Part shown: in pieces, positions 18,499 through 27,355 of the stretch
Position numbering within the stretch: position 1 is the stretch's first letter
How the letters are laid out: the number at the start of each line of letters is the position of its first letter
DNA from: Leisingera thetidis
GTDB lineage: Bacteria > Pseudomonadota > Alphaproteobacteria > Rhodobacterales > Rhodobacteraceae
Assembly (NCBI RefSeq): GCF_025857195.1
Contig: NZ_CP109787.1
Span: 3,661,001-3,725,000 of the forward strand
Length of the DNA stretch: 64,000 nt
Direction of reading: 5' to 3'
Translations under genes and position numbers: made by a program
The notes under the pieces: model-generated
Told to the model about the DNA's origin: nothing
Database searches by the model: none
What the model saw: only the letters and a program-made list of their open reading frames with translations

Positions 18499-19860
18499 CT
18501 ATCGCCCCCTCACCCGGTTCACCGCGCCCCAGGGACCAACCCGCTCGACCATCCCCTTGCGCTGCACCCTCGGCAGCTGGGGCATACGGCCCTCCATATC
18601 CGGCTCATGTCCGAACAGCGCTTGCCGCGCGCCGGCCTTGTCCACCGCATACTCCCGCGCCAGGAACTCTGCCGCATAGGCCTTTTTTGTCTCCGGCCAG
18701 CCCCGGTACTGGCGGTAGAATTCCTCCTTGTGGCAGATGAACATCTGGCGGAAGTCATGCGGGCAGAGTTCCGCCAGCAGCATGTTGACCAGGTCCCGCT
18801 GAGCTGAGTCCGAGGCGCGCAGCGAATAGAAATAAGCCGGATGGTCCGAACTGATCTTCGGCCATTTGCCGCCGCCCTCAGCCCAGCGCACAATGGCCGC
18901 CAGCCCTTCGAACTCCTCCGGCAGCTCATCCGCATGCCGCGCCGCCATCCGCCGCAGATCCGCCCGCGACAGCCCGGTCAAGTCCCGGCCCTTCTCTGTC
19001 AAAACACTGACCGCCAGAAACCCCATCTTCTGCCGCAGGATCGCCGCGCCATCGACGCCGCGCGCGCGGATCACCGGCTCTGCCAGCCCGTTCAGCTCCA
19101 GGAACTTGGCAATTGCATTGCGCTGGCTCAGGTCAAAGACATGGCGCAGCGGAACGCCCTCAGGCTTTGCCCCGCTGGCAATCACCGCTGGATGTTCCAA
19201 GTCCTGAAACAGGTACAGCCCGCCGAAATGTGCGGTCCAGAAATTGCCCTGCTCAAAGACCTCATGCTCCAGATGCACCGGATTGCGGGTCACATCGCCG
19301 GTCTGTTCCGCGGTCGCGATCATCTCAGCAATCAGACCATCATCAAACCAGGCATCCTCACCTGATTTGAACCGCTCCACCAGCTCCGCCAGACGGTCCG
19401 CATGGCGCAGCGTGCCGCGGGTTGTATCCGCCTCGATCCGCACCTGCCGGATGTCGAACAGCTTCGCGGGCGAGGACACCTCAAACACCGAATTCACCAG
19501 TTCCCCCGCCACCGCATCGGTCGCGGTCAGGGCAAACAGCTGGCGTTCGTTGACCTCGATAAACCGGCGCAGAATGTCCCGGCTGGTAGAGAATTTCACG
19601 TGAAGCAGCGGGCAGCGCTTCTGCTCGGTCGACAGCAGAATGAACTGCCGGTTCACTCCCGCATGGTTCAGATAGTGATCATCCCCCAGCTCATCCCCGA
19701 TCTCCGGCGAAAAACCCGAGATATCGACGTGGAAATCCGTCAGAGCCGTGGTCTTGCCAGTGAGATGCTTCAGTGCGCGATTGTACCGCTCCACCAGCGC
19801 GGGCGAGGCCACATGTAAGAGATTGCCGAACAGCAGGCCATGCTGGATGAGGCGTTTCAT
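18499..19860 (-). CDS. DUF6638-like conserved protein
   Basis: A 453-residue soluble protein with no obvious signal peptide or membrane helix. It begins MKRLIQHGLLFGNLLHVASP, and I associate it with the DUF6638 family seen mainly in Rhodobacteraceae; no function is known. Two HPA motifs (LEHPAVIASG and SSDHPAYFYSLRASDSAQRD) and a C-terminal basic tail are the clearest landmarks. It overlaps the start of the operon by 4 bases with the end of the coiled-coil membrane gene before it, which implies coupled translation. Confidence 0.65.
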   Translation of the reverse strand: MKRLIQHGLLFGNLLHVASPALVERYNRALKHLTGKTTALTDFHVDISGFSPEIGDELGDDHYLNHAGVNRQFILLSTEQKRCPLLHVKFSTSRDILRRFIEVNERQLFALTATDAVAGELVNSVFEVSSPAKLFDIRQVRIEADTTRGTLRHADRLAELVERFKSGEDAWFDDGLIAEMIATAEQTGDVTRNPVHLEHEVFEQGNFWTAHFGGLYLFQDLEHPAVIASGAKPEGVPLRHVFDLSQRNAIAKFLELNGLAEPVIRARGVDGAAILRQKMGFLAVSVLTEKGRDLTGLSRADLRRMAARHADELPEEFEGLAAIVRWAEGGGKWPKISSDHPAYFYSLRASDSAQRDLVNMLLAELCPHDFRQMFICHKEEFYRQYRGWPETKKAYAAEFLAREYAVDKAGARQALFGHEPDMEGRMPQLPRVQRKGMVERVGPWGAVNRVRGR

Positions 19861-20681
19861 TGGGCGGCCTCCGCTTCATCCCAAAACGGACCGTCTATCA
19901 GTTCGCACAAACTCCGCTCTGCTTCTTGCAGCCTGATTTCCCGCTGCCGCTCAGCGTTGACTTCGGGCAAGTCGCCCAAGCAGTTGACGATAAGTTTTAG
20001 ATACCTTTGGAGCTGCAACAATTCTGCCGGCCGTTCGGGTTTGGAATGCAAGTTTCGTGGTCCCACACGCTCCAATCTTTGGATTGCAACTCCAAACAAT
20101 TCGGCGAGCAAAGCCAAAACACGATCACTCGTTTCATCGACTTTGCTTTGATTGTAGCCATGGCTGAGGAATCTCTCTCTTCGAGTGTCCTGTGAGCTTT
20201 CTCCTATGTACCAAGAAAGTGTTTCCAAGTCCGCCTCATAGAAGCATCTAATGACATTCTTTGATGCTTCCTCTAAGAGCGCACTCGCCCGCGCTTCTGC
20301 ACGCTGGCGCTGCTCATAACGAAAGACTTCCGCCTGCTCTTTCATTACTTCAACCTGCTGCTCTTGTGCTTCGCGAGCCAGTTTTAGTTCCGATCGTGTA
20401 GCGGCGAGCTCCTCCCGCTGCGCTGCCAGTTCTTGGCTCTGAAGCAACACCGCAACAACAACCCAAACGAATGCCAAGCTACCCGCAACGCCAGCTAAGG
20501 TGTCGCCTATTTCATTTGGTGTCGCTTGCTGTAAGTATTGCCACTTGCTCGAAAAATTTTGCTCGCCCGTTTCGACAGGAAAAGTCAGAGACCAAGCGAA
20601 CATCGCAAGCACCGCGGCAGTAACGACAACGCCTGCAACAAACGACCATTCGGTCCAAATCGACTTTGTTCGTTCAGCCAT
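19857..20681 (-). CDS. Two-helix membrane protein with coiled coil, hypothetical
   Basis: A 274-residue protein of unknown family. Hydrophobic helices lie at about 13-34 and 62-82, followed by a long charged coiled coil (about 84-135; AAQREELAATRSELKLAREA) and a mixed C-terminal domain. Its base composition is clearly more A+T-rich than its neighbours, suggesting later acquisition. Its stop overlaps the DUF6638-like start by 4 bases, so it has been fitted tightly into the operon. It may be a strain-variable accessory; function unknown. Confidence 0.75.
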   Translation of the reverse strand: MAERTKSIWTEWSFVAGVVVTAAVLAMFAWSLTFPVETGEQNFSSKWQYLQQATPNEIGDTLAGVAGSLAFVWVVVAVLLQSQELAAQREELAATRSELKLAREAQEQQVEVMKEQAEVFRYEQRQRAEARASALLEEASKNVIRCFYEADLETLSWYIGESSQDTRRERFLSHGYNQSKVDETSDRVLALLAELFGVAIQRLERVGPRNLHSKPERPAELLQLQRYLKLIVNCLGDLPEVNAERQREIRLQEAERSLCELIDGPFWDEAEAAQ

Positions 20682-20821
20682 TCAAATCTCCCCGCCCGAG
20701 GCGCTTGCGGCTCGGGCAGCGCTCGTCCGCCCCGTCAAACCGAAGGTTTGCCTCCAGCAAAACGGGCGGGCGCTACGCTTCCGCCCGCGGACAGGCTCTG
20801 CCCTCATGTTGCGCGCAACAG

Positions 20822-22759
20822 TCACCCCTGCCCCTCCAGATACCGCCGCTTGGCCTCTTCCTGCCGCCCGAAATCGCGCACCATGTTTTCAATCGCCACC
20901 TCATCCGACTTGTCGGCATAACGGAACTCGCTGTCGGCGTAGCGGTTGATCTCCTGCACCACCATGTCGACCGTGATCGGCACCCGCAGCTCCGCAATCA
21001 TCGCGGATTTGGTGTCATAATCCTTGAACAGGAACAGCTCCGGGTTCTCCATCCATTCATCCGGCAGCTCAAAATCCATCGCCCGGACCTTGACCGCATC
21101 GGTGATGTTCTTGATGGCGCGGCCGGTAAACCGCTCATCCGCCTGCTGAATGGCCTTCAGATAGGTACCCAGCTTGGCCAGATCATCCAGCTCACCAATC
21201 TGATCCTGCACCCGGCCAAAGACCTCCATCAGCCCCGGCTCCTGCGGGTGGTTGTGCGCCTCGAAGGACCGCGCGACCGCCCGTCTGATCTCCTGCGCGC
21301 CGTAAAGGTCATGCTCCCCCAGCGGGATTGCATGGTTCTTGCCCATGAGCAGGGTCAGGATGTCGATGTAATCCTCCCGCGTCTGCGGCCCGTCGACCAG
21401 GAACCGCGCGCCCGCCCGCTGGCGCAACGCGTCGTCCACATTCTCCGGATAGTTGGAGAACATGCCAAAGGTGCAGTTGCCGCGCACCACGGTGTTGGCG
21501 CCGGCAAAGGCCTCCATGAACACCGCCGTCACCTCCTGCTGTCCCGCACTGGACTGCCGGTCGCCGCGCTTGCCCGCGATCTGGTCGATGTCGTCGATGG
21601 TGCCAAAGCCGATGACGCCCGGGTCGATGACGTTCTGGATAAAGCTCTTGGCGTTCTGGCCCGACTTGCCCTGATAGCTGTCGATATTGTCGATGCCGAA
21701 ATTCTGGTAGCGGAAGGCATAGCCTGCGTTCTGGCAGTAGTCGTGGATCAGCCCCGCCATCATCTGGATCAGCGTCGTCTTGCCGGTGCCCGGCTTGCCG
21801 TCGCCCATGAAGGTGAAGATGAACCCGCCCATCTCGGCAAACGGGTTCAGGCGGCGGTCGAAGTCATAGGCCATCAGCATCTTGGCCAGCCGCATCGCCT
21901 GGAACTTGGCGATATGGTTGCCGACCACCTCCTGCGGTTTCTTGAAGGCCATCGTCAGAGTGGTGGATTTCGCCTTGGCTGCCGCATCAAAGCCGCTGAT
22001 GGTCAGATCATCCGCTTCCACCCGCCAGGCAGCGGCGGTGAACGCCTCCAACCGGCCCGCATTCTGCGCGCGCAAGGCGGCCTTCTCCATCAGCTGTTCG
22101 GCATAGGCCGCCGCGGCCGCAATCAGATGCGCATCATCCGGTGCATGCAGCGCCAGCTTCTGGTCCAGCTCCCACAGCGCCCCGTGCAGCGCCAGCGGCG
22201 CGTTGTCGGTCAAAAGCTCCTCCGCCTCGCCCACCTCAGCCTGCGCCTCACTGCCATGCGGCGCCAGCAGGAAGGCCGCGGCATTGGCAAACACATGCGC
22301 CGCAATCAGCGCCTCGGCTGCCAAGAGCTCGGTAAACTCCCCCTTGCGCGCCGCGTCCAGAGATCCCGCCAGATTGGCCCGCTTCAAATCCGCCAAGCCG
22401 GACACATCCGCATAAGCCTCCCCCATCGCCAAGGAGACCGCCAGAGCCCGGCGCAAGGCGTGCTGCAAGGTCGCCTGCAAGGGCGAGGTCAGCGGATCAT
22501 TCTCATCCGCCGCCTCGATCCGGGCAATCAGATGCACCCCTTCGGGCCGCGCGGTGGAGCGCGTGACCAGCCCAGGCGTGGTCGAGCGGAAGCGGCGGGT
22601 GCGGGCAATACCGGGCGAACGCTCCGGCGCCTTTCCCTCAACAGCCGGCTTGGCAATGCGCGGCGTGTGGTCAAATCCCTCCAGCATCGCTGCCGCAGCG
22701 GCGTAATGCTTGCGGATATCCTCTTCCCGCAGTTCCATCTGATTGCCTGAAATGCTCAT
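20822..22759 (-). CDS. AAA-family ATPase
   Basis: A 645-residue protein. An N-terminal helical region of about 270 residues rich in alanine precedes an AAA ATPase core. Walker A is GDGKPGTGKTTL (about 320-330) and the Walker B-like strand is GVIGFGTIDDID (about 381-392). A further FGMFSNYPENVDDALRQRAG segment has an Asn sensor and arginine-finger-like residues. It belongs to a Rhodobacteraceae-type operon with a coiled-coil protein and membrane proteins, so it may remodel or insert a membrane-associated assembly. The upstream lipoprotein gene overlaps it by 4 bases. Confidence 0.82.
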   Translation of the reverse strand: MSISGNQMELREEDIRKHYAAAAAMLEGFDHTPRIAKPAVEGKAPERSPGIARTRRFRSTTPGLVTRSTARPEGVHLIARIEAADENDPLTSPLQATLQHALRRALAVSLAMGEAYADVSGLADLKRANLAGSLDAARKGEFTELLAAEALIAAHVFANAAAFLLAPHGSEAQAEVGEAEELLTDNAPLALHGALWELDQKLALHAPDDAHLIAAAAAYAEQLMEKAALRAQNAGRLEAFTAAAWRVEADDLTISGFDAAAKAKSTTLTMAFKKPQEVVGNHIAKFQAMRLAKMLMAYDFDRRLNPFAEMGGFIFTFMGDGKPGTGKTTLIQMMAGLIHDYCQNAGYAFRYQNFGIDNIDSYQGKSGQNAKSFIQNVIDPGVIGFGTIDDIDQIAGKRGDRQSSAGQQEVTAVFMEAFAGANTVVRGNCTFGMFSNYPENVDDALRQRAGARFLVDGPQTREDYIDILTLLMGKNHAIPLGEHDLYGAQEIRRAVARSFEAHNHPQEPGLMEVFGRVQDQIGELDDLAKLGTYLKAIQQADERFTGRAIKNITDAVKVRAMDFELPDEWMENPELFLFKDYDTKSAMIAELRVPITVDMVVQEINRYADSEFRYADKSDEVAIENMVRDFGRQEEAKRRYLEGQG

Positions 22760-23184
22760 TTATCCAATGCCTCCAATGTCGCGCCCGAAATCCGGTACAG
22801 CTTGTTCCCGAAAGGCGCTGCCGTCATGTCGTTAGGGAAGACCTCGGTCCACCCATCGCCATGAGTTTGCCGCGAAAAAACGGCTGGACGGTTGTCTTCA
22901 AGGTAGCAAACTCGGACGATATCAACGCCATATGAACCGCCTCCTCTGGCTTTCTCATAGCAGGGCCCGTTTCTTGGCCATGGACCGCTAAAGCTGTGCC
23001 TATCCAATTCCTTGAAGCCGCGTTTCTGCAACCAGCCTATGACTGAGAGCTGTGTCTCAGCACCCCCCTGAAGTCTCTGGCCGACATGCTCGGCAGAAGG
23101 CCGCACGGATTGGGCGCATCCGGCCGCCATGCACGCCAGGGTGAAACAAGCGGACAACCGTGAAAATTTCTGTTTCATCTCCAT
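22756..23184 (-). CDS. Small lipoprotein, hypothetical
   Basis: A 142-residue protein with a signal peptide MEMKQKFSRLSACFTLACMA and a lipobox ending at Cys about 23 (MAAGC), so it is probably anchored in a membrane from the periplasmic side. The mature part has four Cys-containing or aromatic blocks (GPCYEKARGGGSYGVDIVRV) but no family I recognise. The start is the ATG at 23184; the ORF is open further upstream. Its stop overlaps the ATPase start (ATGA). Base composition is more A+T-rich than neighbouring genes. Confidence 0.7.
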   Translation of the reverse strand: MEMKQKFSRLSACFTLACMAAGCAQSVRPSAEHVGQRLQGGAETQLSVIGWLQKRGFKELDRHSFSGPWPRNGPCYEKARGGGSYGVDIVRVCYLEDNRPAVFSRQTHGDGWTEVFPNDMTAAPFGNKLYRISGATLEALDK

Positions 23185-23252
23185 ACGCCCAACTTCTTCT
23201 TTTCCAAAAAATTCCCGCCGGAGGCTCCCGCACTCGCAGCACGCACAGGCGC

Positions 23253-24374
23253 TCAATACCGCAGCACCTGCCCGGCGTCGCTCACCACGAACTTCTGCAC
23301 ATCGCCAAACCCCGGCGGGTCCAGCTCTGCCAGCACCTGGAACGGGCGCTGCGGCAGGATGATGGCGCGCTGGGTGCGGGTCGCCCCGGTGTCCGCGCCG
23401 CGGCCGCCAAAGGGGTCGAGCGCAAAGATCTCCCGCTCCACGGTGCCGAACCAGCCCGACCGCTCCTCGCGCACCTCCTCGCTTTCCAGCTCCTCCAGCG
23501 TCCAGGCCAGGGCCCAGTCCTGGCCCTCGGGCGCCTCCGCTTCCTCCAGCACCCTGTGCAGCGGGCCGGACTGCTCGGTATAGGCGGAGGAATACATCGG
23601 CCCGACGTGGTAGCGGCGCAGATGCTTGGGATGGAGGTCGTCAAAATCCTCATCAAACCCCTTGGCAATGGTCACCAGCTTCAGCCCGGCCAAGGCCTGT
23701 GCCATCAGATGCGCCTGCACCTCGGGCCAGCGGCGTTCGTCCTTGGGCAGCGCCACCTTGCCGCTGTCCTCCAGCTCCATCAGGTAGATCACCGGCAGGT
23801 TGACTTGGCTGTCATAGGCGGCCCAATGCAGCAGAAACCGCCTGCGCCGCTCACCGATGTTTTCCAGCCATTCGCATTCCGGATCGTTCTGCGTCCAGAA
23901 CAGCTCGCCTTTCAGCAGTTCCTGATAATACAGCCGCTGCGACAGCGCGAACTGCAGTTTCGAAGGCACTGCGCGGTCCGAGATGATGGTGCGCACCATA
24001 TCGTCCTTGAGCTGCGCCTCACTGGCCATATTGGCCAGATGCCGCTCCGCCTGCTGGGCGTCATTGGCCATGGTCATCAGCTCTGCCGCCACAGGAAAGC
24101 CGCTGTCACGCTTGTCCATCGCCAGGCTGCCAAAGAACCGCCCGGTATCGCGCCCCGCCATCAGGTATTTCATCGAGAGCGCGCGGAAGGTGAAATTCAG
24201 CCGCATCAGATAGGCGGTCAGCACCTTCACGTCGGATTTCGAAAGCCGCCCCTCCGCCTGCATCGCCGCCGCCACCCGCGTGAGATGCCGGATGATGGTC
24301 TCGAACTTCTTGAAATACCGGCGCGAGGCGAAGGTATCGCTGAGGCCTGCGTGGTCGCGGGAAGGATCTGTCAT
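23253..24374 (-). CDS. Conserved hypothetical protein of the AAA/coiled-coil operon
   Basis: A 373-residue soluble protein, helical and charged through most of its length, with no membrane segment. Landmarks are FASRRYFKKFETIIRHLTRV, MKYLMAGRDTGRFFGSLAMD and a C-terminal VEREIFALDPFGGRG. I do not recognise a characterised family. The start is the ATG at 24374, preceded by GGGGAAAATAAA; an earlier ATG at 24404 overlaps the small membrane gene. It sits between a small membrane protein gene and the lipoprotein gene in the same operon, with GC content typical of the host. Confidence 0.75.
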   Translation of the reverse strand: MTDPSRDHAGLSDTFASRRYFKKFETIIRHLTRVAAAMQAEGRLSKSDVKVLTAYLMRLNFTFRALSMKYLMAGRDTGRFFGSLAMDKRDSGFPVAAELMTMANDAQQAERHLANMASEAQLKDDMVRTIISDRAVPSKLQFALSQRLYYQELLKGELFWTQNDPECEWLENIGERRRRFLLHWAAYDSQVNLPVIYLMELEDSGKVALPKDERRWPEVQAHLMAQALAGLKLVTIAKGFDEDFDDLHPKHLRRYHVGPMYSSAYTEQSGPLHRVLEEAEAPEGQDWALAWTLEELESEEVREERSGWFGTVEREIFALDPFGGRGADTGATRTQRAIILPQRPFQVLAELDPPGFGDVQKFVVSDAGQVLRY

Positions 24375-24375
24375 T

Positions 24376-24714
24376 TTATTTTCCCCAGTCCAAGTCGCGC
24401 TCAAGCCAACTGTCCAGTTGCGCCGCTTTCAGACCCACCCAAGGCCACCAGTACCCGACAAAACTGATAATCCTCGGAACCACTGACAAAGCGATCAACG
24501 CAACTATCACAAAGTGAAAACTTGCAACTCCCAGCCAGATAAGCAGCGAAACCTTCGACACGCTGCCAGCCACGATCACTGGCATTGACAAGAAGCCTAT
24601 CAAGATCAGGCGAAGCGAAATTCGGAACCACCGGGGCTTAAAACCGGGCTCAAGTTCTTTCAGGCTTTTGATCTTAATGGGCCGGTGTTGTTGCTCGAAT
24701 AAGCGGAACATCAC
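24376..24714 (-). CDS. Small membrane protein, hypothetical
   Basis: A 112-residue protein with a basic N-terminal region (KIKSLKELEPGFKPRWFR) and two or three hydrophobic stretches (about 34-52, 55-80, 82-95). It has no recognised family. Its A+T-rich composition contrasts with the GC-rich flanking genes. It overlaps the end of the coiled-coil gene by 4 bases (ATGA) and ends 1 base before the next start. It is the third compositionally odd small gene inserted between larger ones in this operon. Confidence 0.7.
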   Translation of the reverse strand: MMFRLFEQQHRPIKIKSLKELEPGFKPRWFRISLRLILIGFLSMPVIVAGSVSKVSLLIWLGVASFHFVIVALIALSVVPRIISFVGYWWPWVGLKAAQLDSWLERDLDWGK

Positions 24715-25793
24715 CCACCATACAGGTTCTTGTCGTGCTTCTCGACAATCGCGGCAAACCGACGAGCAAAGCGTTCATCGGCCTTGGCCTTCTTCTCCAG
24801 CACGTCGCGGGCAAACACCATGTTGCCCTCATGGCTCTCCAGCATGTCGGCCATCTTCTGGTTGGTCGCGGTGCCGATTGCCGCCATCGCGGTCTGGGCT
24901 TCCTTGTCGGTCGCCACGCCGATCTCGTTGATCCGGTGGGCAATGTCCTGCTGCTGCGCGGTCTTCAGCGATTTCGTCAGCGCATCATACAGCACAACCC
25001 GCTGCGCCGTGTCCGTCTGCAGCTTGTTGATCAGCACCATCTGCGTCGCCGCCTGGTTCTGCAAGGAATCCACCCAGGTCTTGCCCTTCTCGATATAGCG
25101 CTCCAGCGTCTGGGACTTGGCGAGCTTCACCTGCTCCTCCTGCACCATCGCGTTGTATTTGGCATTCAGATCCGCCAGCTCGGTCTCCAGCTTGGTGCGC
25201 GCGGCGGCGTCCTGCTCGACCGAGATCTTGTTCTCCAGCTCGATGATCTGCGGGTCCAGCGCCACGATCCCGGCCCGCACAGCTTCCAGCTCCTGCACCG
25301 TGAACTCACGGTCGTCCAGCGTCGCGCTCAGGTTTTCCTGCACCTTCTCGCGCTGCTCTTCCAGCGTTGCCAGCTGGCCCTCCAGCAGTTTCACGATCAC
25401 GTCCGACTTGGCGATCAGATCCTGCAGCTTGTCGTCGATATTGGCAGTGCGCATCCGCTCCTGGCGCATCGAGTCCGACTTGCCCTTGCTGAAAAAACCG
25501 ACAAAGCTCTCCCAGCCGGTCTTGCCCCGCATGTCGTCAAAATCCTTGGAAAACGCCGCGGTCACATCATCGAGCCCCATGATCAGCTCGGCGATATTGG
25601 CGTTCATCACCTCGGTATGGGCATGCACGTCCTCAAGTGTGGCGTTTTCGATATCGATGCTGGCATCCTCGCCCGCCTCGATCTTGCTGCGCGCGGATTC
25701 AATGCGCGAGGTTAGCGCCTCGATCTTGGACTGAGATTCCCGGACTTTATCCTGGCTCTCTGCCACCATCTTCTCGAACTGGGAAACACTCAT
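24711..25793 (-). CDS. Long coiled-coil protein, first gene of the operon
   Basis: A 360-residue, highly charged, almost fully helical protein with heptad-like spacing over most of its length (VRESQSKIEALTSRIESARS, VELENKISVEQDAAARTKLE-like stretches) and no signal peptide or membrane helix. The middle contains a short break, GKTGWESFVGFFSKGKSD. It is the promoter-proximal gene, behind a perfect inverted repeat in the 5' region. By type it recalls membrane-associated scaffold proteins such as PspA or TelA-like proteins, but I see no diagnostic motif and do not assign it. It likely partners with the AAA ATPase. Confidence 0.8.
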   Translation of the reverse strand: MSVSQFEKMVAESQDKVRESQSKIEALTSRIESARSKIEAGEDASIDIENATLEDVHAHTEVMNANIAELIMGLDDVTAAFSKDFDDMRGKTGWESFVGFFSKGKSDSMRQERMRTANIDDKLQDLIAKSDVIVKLLEGQLATLEEQREKVQENLSATLDDREFTVQELEAVRAGIVALDPQIIELENKISVEQDAAARTKLETELADLNAKYNAMVQEEQVKLAKSQTLERYIEKGKTWVDSLQNQAATQMVLINKLQTDTAQRVVLYDALTKSLKTAQQQDIAHRINEIGVATDKEAQTAMAAIGTATNQKMADMLESHEGNMVFARDVLEKKAKADERFARRFAAIVEKHDKNLYGG

Positions 25794-25832
25794 AGTTTCC
25801 GTCCCTCCCCTTGAAATGCCTGATCCTCAAAT

Positions 25833-25859
25833 GGGGATGTAAATGAATTTTACATCCCC
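25833..25859. promoter_or_regulatory. Perfect 11-bp inverted repeat upstream of the coiled-coil operon
   Basis: GGGGATGTAAA at 25833-25843 and TTTACATCCCC at 25849-25859 with a 5-base centre. It lies 40 bases upstream of the first start of the operon. It could be an operator or a 5' leader hairpin. No T-run follows on the reverse strand, so a terminator is less likely. Confidence 0.6.
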
Positions 25860-25920
25860 CGGGGCGGCGGAATTCCGCCCGGTTCAGACGCACTGTTGCA
25901 GAGAGGCCGCACAAAGAAAA

Positions 25921-25942
25921 GCCCCGGAGAACACCCCGGGGC
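25921..25942 (-). terminator. Terminator of pssA-pmtA
   Basis: The stem GCCCCGG / CCGGGGC with an 8-base loop lies just after the pmtA stop on the reverse strand. It is followed there by TTTTCTTTG, a normal rho-independent signal. Confidence 0.85.
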
Positions 25943-25964
25943 CGCTTTGCGCAATTCAGCCAAT

Positions 25965-26588
25965 TCACATGCTCTGGGCCTTGCCCAGCACCAGAAAAGT
26001 CATCATGCCGAACGGCGGGATGCTCTCCTGTTGCTCAACCTGCAGCCGGTCCTCCTGCAGCACCGTTTCCAGCGCAAAATCCGAATGCCAGCCGATGACA
26101 TTGGCCAAGGGTGCCGAGAGCTTTTCCAGGGAAGCCCGCACCCCCTTGCCGCTCTTGAAGTGGTTGGTGACCACCAGCTGTCCGCCCGGCTTCAGGACGC
26201 GCGCTATTTCGCGCATTACCTGGTCCGGATCCGGCACCACCGACAGCACATGCATCGCTGCCACTGTGTCAAAGGAGTTGTCGGGGAAGTCCAGCTGCCG
26301 CGCATCCATCTGACGCAGCTCCCTGACCTGTTTCAGGTCCAGTTCCTGAACCTTTCTGCGCGCCTTTTTCAGCATGTCGTGGCTGAAATCGATGCCAGTC
26401 ACCTGCAGATGCGGTGCGTAGTGCTGAAGCGACAGGCCGGTGCCGACGCCGACCTCCAGCACGCTGCCCTGCCGGGTGTTGATGTACCGGGCAGCGCGGC
26501 GGCGGCCCGAACGCGTCACCGCGCCAAACGTTCTGTCGTAAACCGGCGCCCAGCGCGCGTAGGATTCTTCAACTGCCTTGATATCCAA
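25965..26588 (-). CDS. pmtA: Phosphatidylethanolamine N-methyltransferase
   Basis: A 207-residue class I SAM-dependent methyltransferase. Motif I is SVLEVGVGTGLSLQHYAP (about 42-59), followed by VTGIDFSHDMLKKARRK and a post-motif ARVLKPGGQLVVTNHFKSGK. Length and sequence fit the Rhodobacter-type PmtA, which methylates phosphatidylethanolamine stepwise to phosphatidylcholine at the inner membrane. The start is a TTG at 26588 behind GGGAGGGAC; no ATG is positioned as well. The gene for phosphatidylserine synthase lies 26 bases upstream on the same strand, so the lipid precursor and methylation steps are co-expressed. Confidence 0.88.
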   Translation of the reverse strand: MDIKAVEESYARWAPVYDRTFGAVTRSGRRRAARYINTRQGSVLEVGVGTGLSLQHYAPHLQVTGIDFSHDMLKKARRKVQELDLKQVRELRQMDARQLDFPDNSFDTVAAMHVLSVVPDPDQVMREIARVLKPGGQLVVTNHFKSGKGVRASLEKLSAPLANVIGWHSDFALETVLQEDRLQVEQQESIPPFGMMTFLVLGKAQSM

Positions 26589-26614
26589 TTCGTCCCTCCC
26601 CTGGACGTCATGAG

Positions 26615-27355
26615 CTAGTCCTTTGGCTTGGAAACCAGCCCCCAAATCACCATCGCAACGTAGCCAAGGCATAGCACAACCAGCACTGTCCATGCATAGG
26701 TCAGTAATGCCGCAGCCATGAAGGCAAAGCCCACCAGAAGGTACTTAACATTCTCGCGGGAAATTTTAACTGCTTTGGGCGACCAGGTCTGAATATGGCT
26801 GATCATTGCCAACCCGATGACAACCATGTGCAGGCATATCAGCAGCTCCGGCAGCACCACCGCACCATCAACGGCAAAAGAGACAAACATCGGCAGCAGC
26901 GCCAGCAGCGCACCCGCAGGCGACGGGATGCCATCGAAATAGCCGCTGCGCCCTTTTGGCGCTTCCTCGGACTTTGTGCTGACATTGAACCTCGCCAGCC
27001 GCACCACGCAGCAGACCGAGAACACCAGCACAGAAATCCACCCCACACCACGCACATCCTGCAACGCCCAAAGATAGATCACCATCGGTGTCGCCACGCC
27101 GAAATTCAGGAAATCGGCCAGCGAGTCGAGCTCCGCGCCCATCTTGCTCTCGCTGTGCAGCGCCCGCGCCAGCCGCCCGTCCAGCCCGTCCAGCACCGCC
27201 GCCAGCAGAATCATCAGCACCGCCAGCGTGTAGTTGCCATAAACCCCGAACCGGATCGCCGACAGTCCCGCACAGATGGCGCCGATAGTCATCATGTTCG
27301 GCATCAGCTGGATCAGAAAAAATTCCGACTTCTTCTTCTCCGGAACATCATACAT
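26615..27355 (-). CDS. pssA: CDP-diacylglycerol--serine O-phosphatidyltransferase
   Basis: A 246-residue integral membrane enzyme that makes phosphatidylserine, the precursor of phosphatidylethanolamine. The CDP-alcohol phosphotransferase motif is DGLDGRLARALHSESKMGAE then LDSLADFLNFG (about 59-92), with the D-G-x2-A-R-x8-G-x3-D-x3-D pattern. Several hydrophobic helices follow. The start is the ATG at 27355; an in-frame ATG 36 bases upstream is less likely. It precedes pmtA in one operon. Confidence 0.92.
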   Translation of the reverse strand: MYDVPEKKKSEFFLIQLMPNMMTIGAICAGLSAIRFGVYGNYTLAVLMILLAAVLDGLDGRLARALHSESKMGAELDSLADFLNFGVATPMVIYLWALQDVRGVGWISVLVFSVCCVVRLARFNVSTKSEEAPKGRSGYFDGIPSPAGALLALLPMFVSFAVDGAVVLPELLICLHMVVIGLAMISHIQTWSPKAVKISRENVKYLLVGFAFMAAALLTYAWTVLVVLCLGYVAMVIWGLVSKPKD

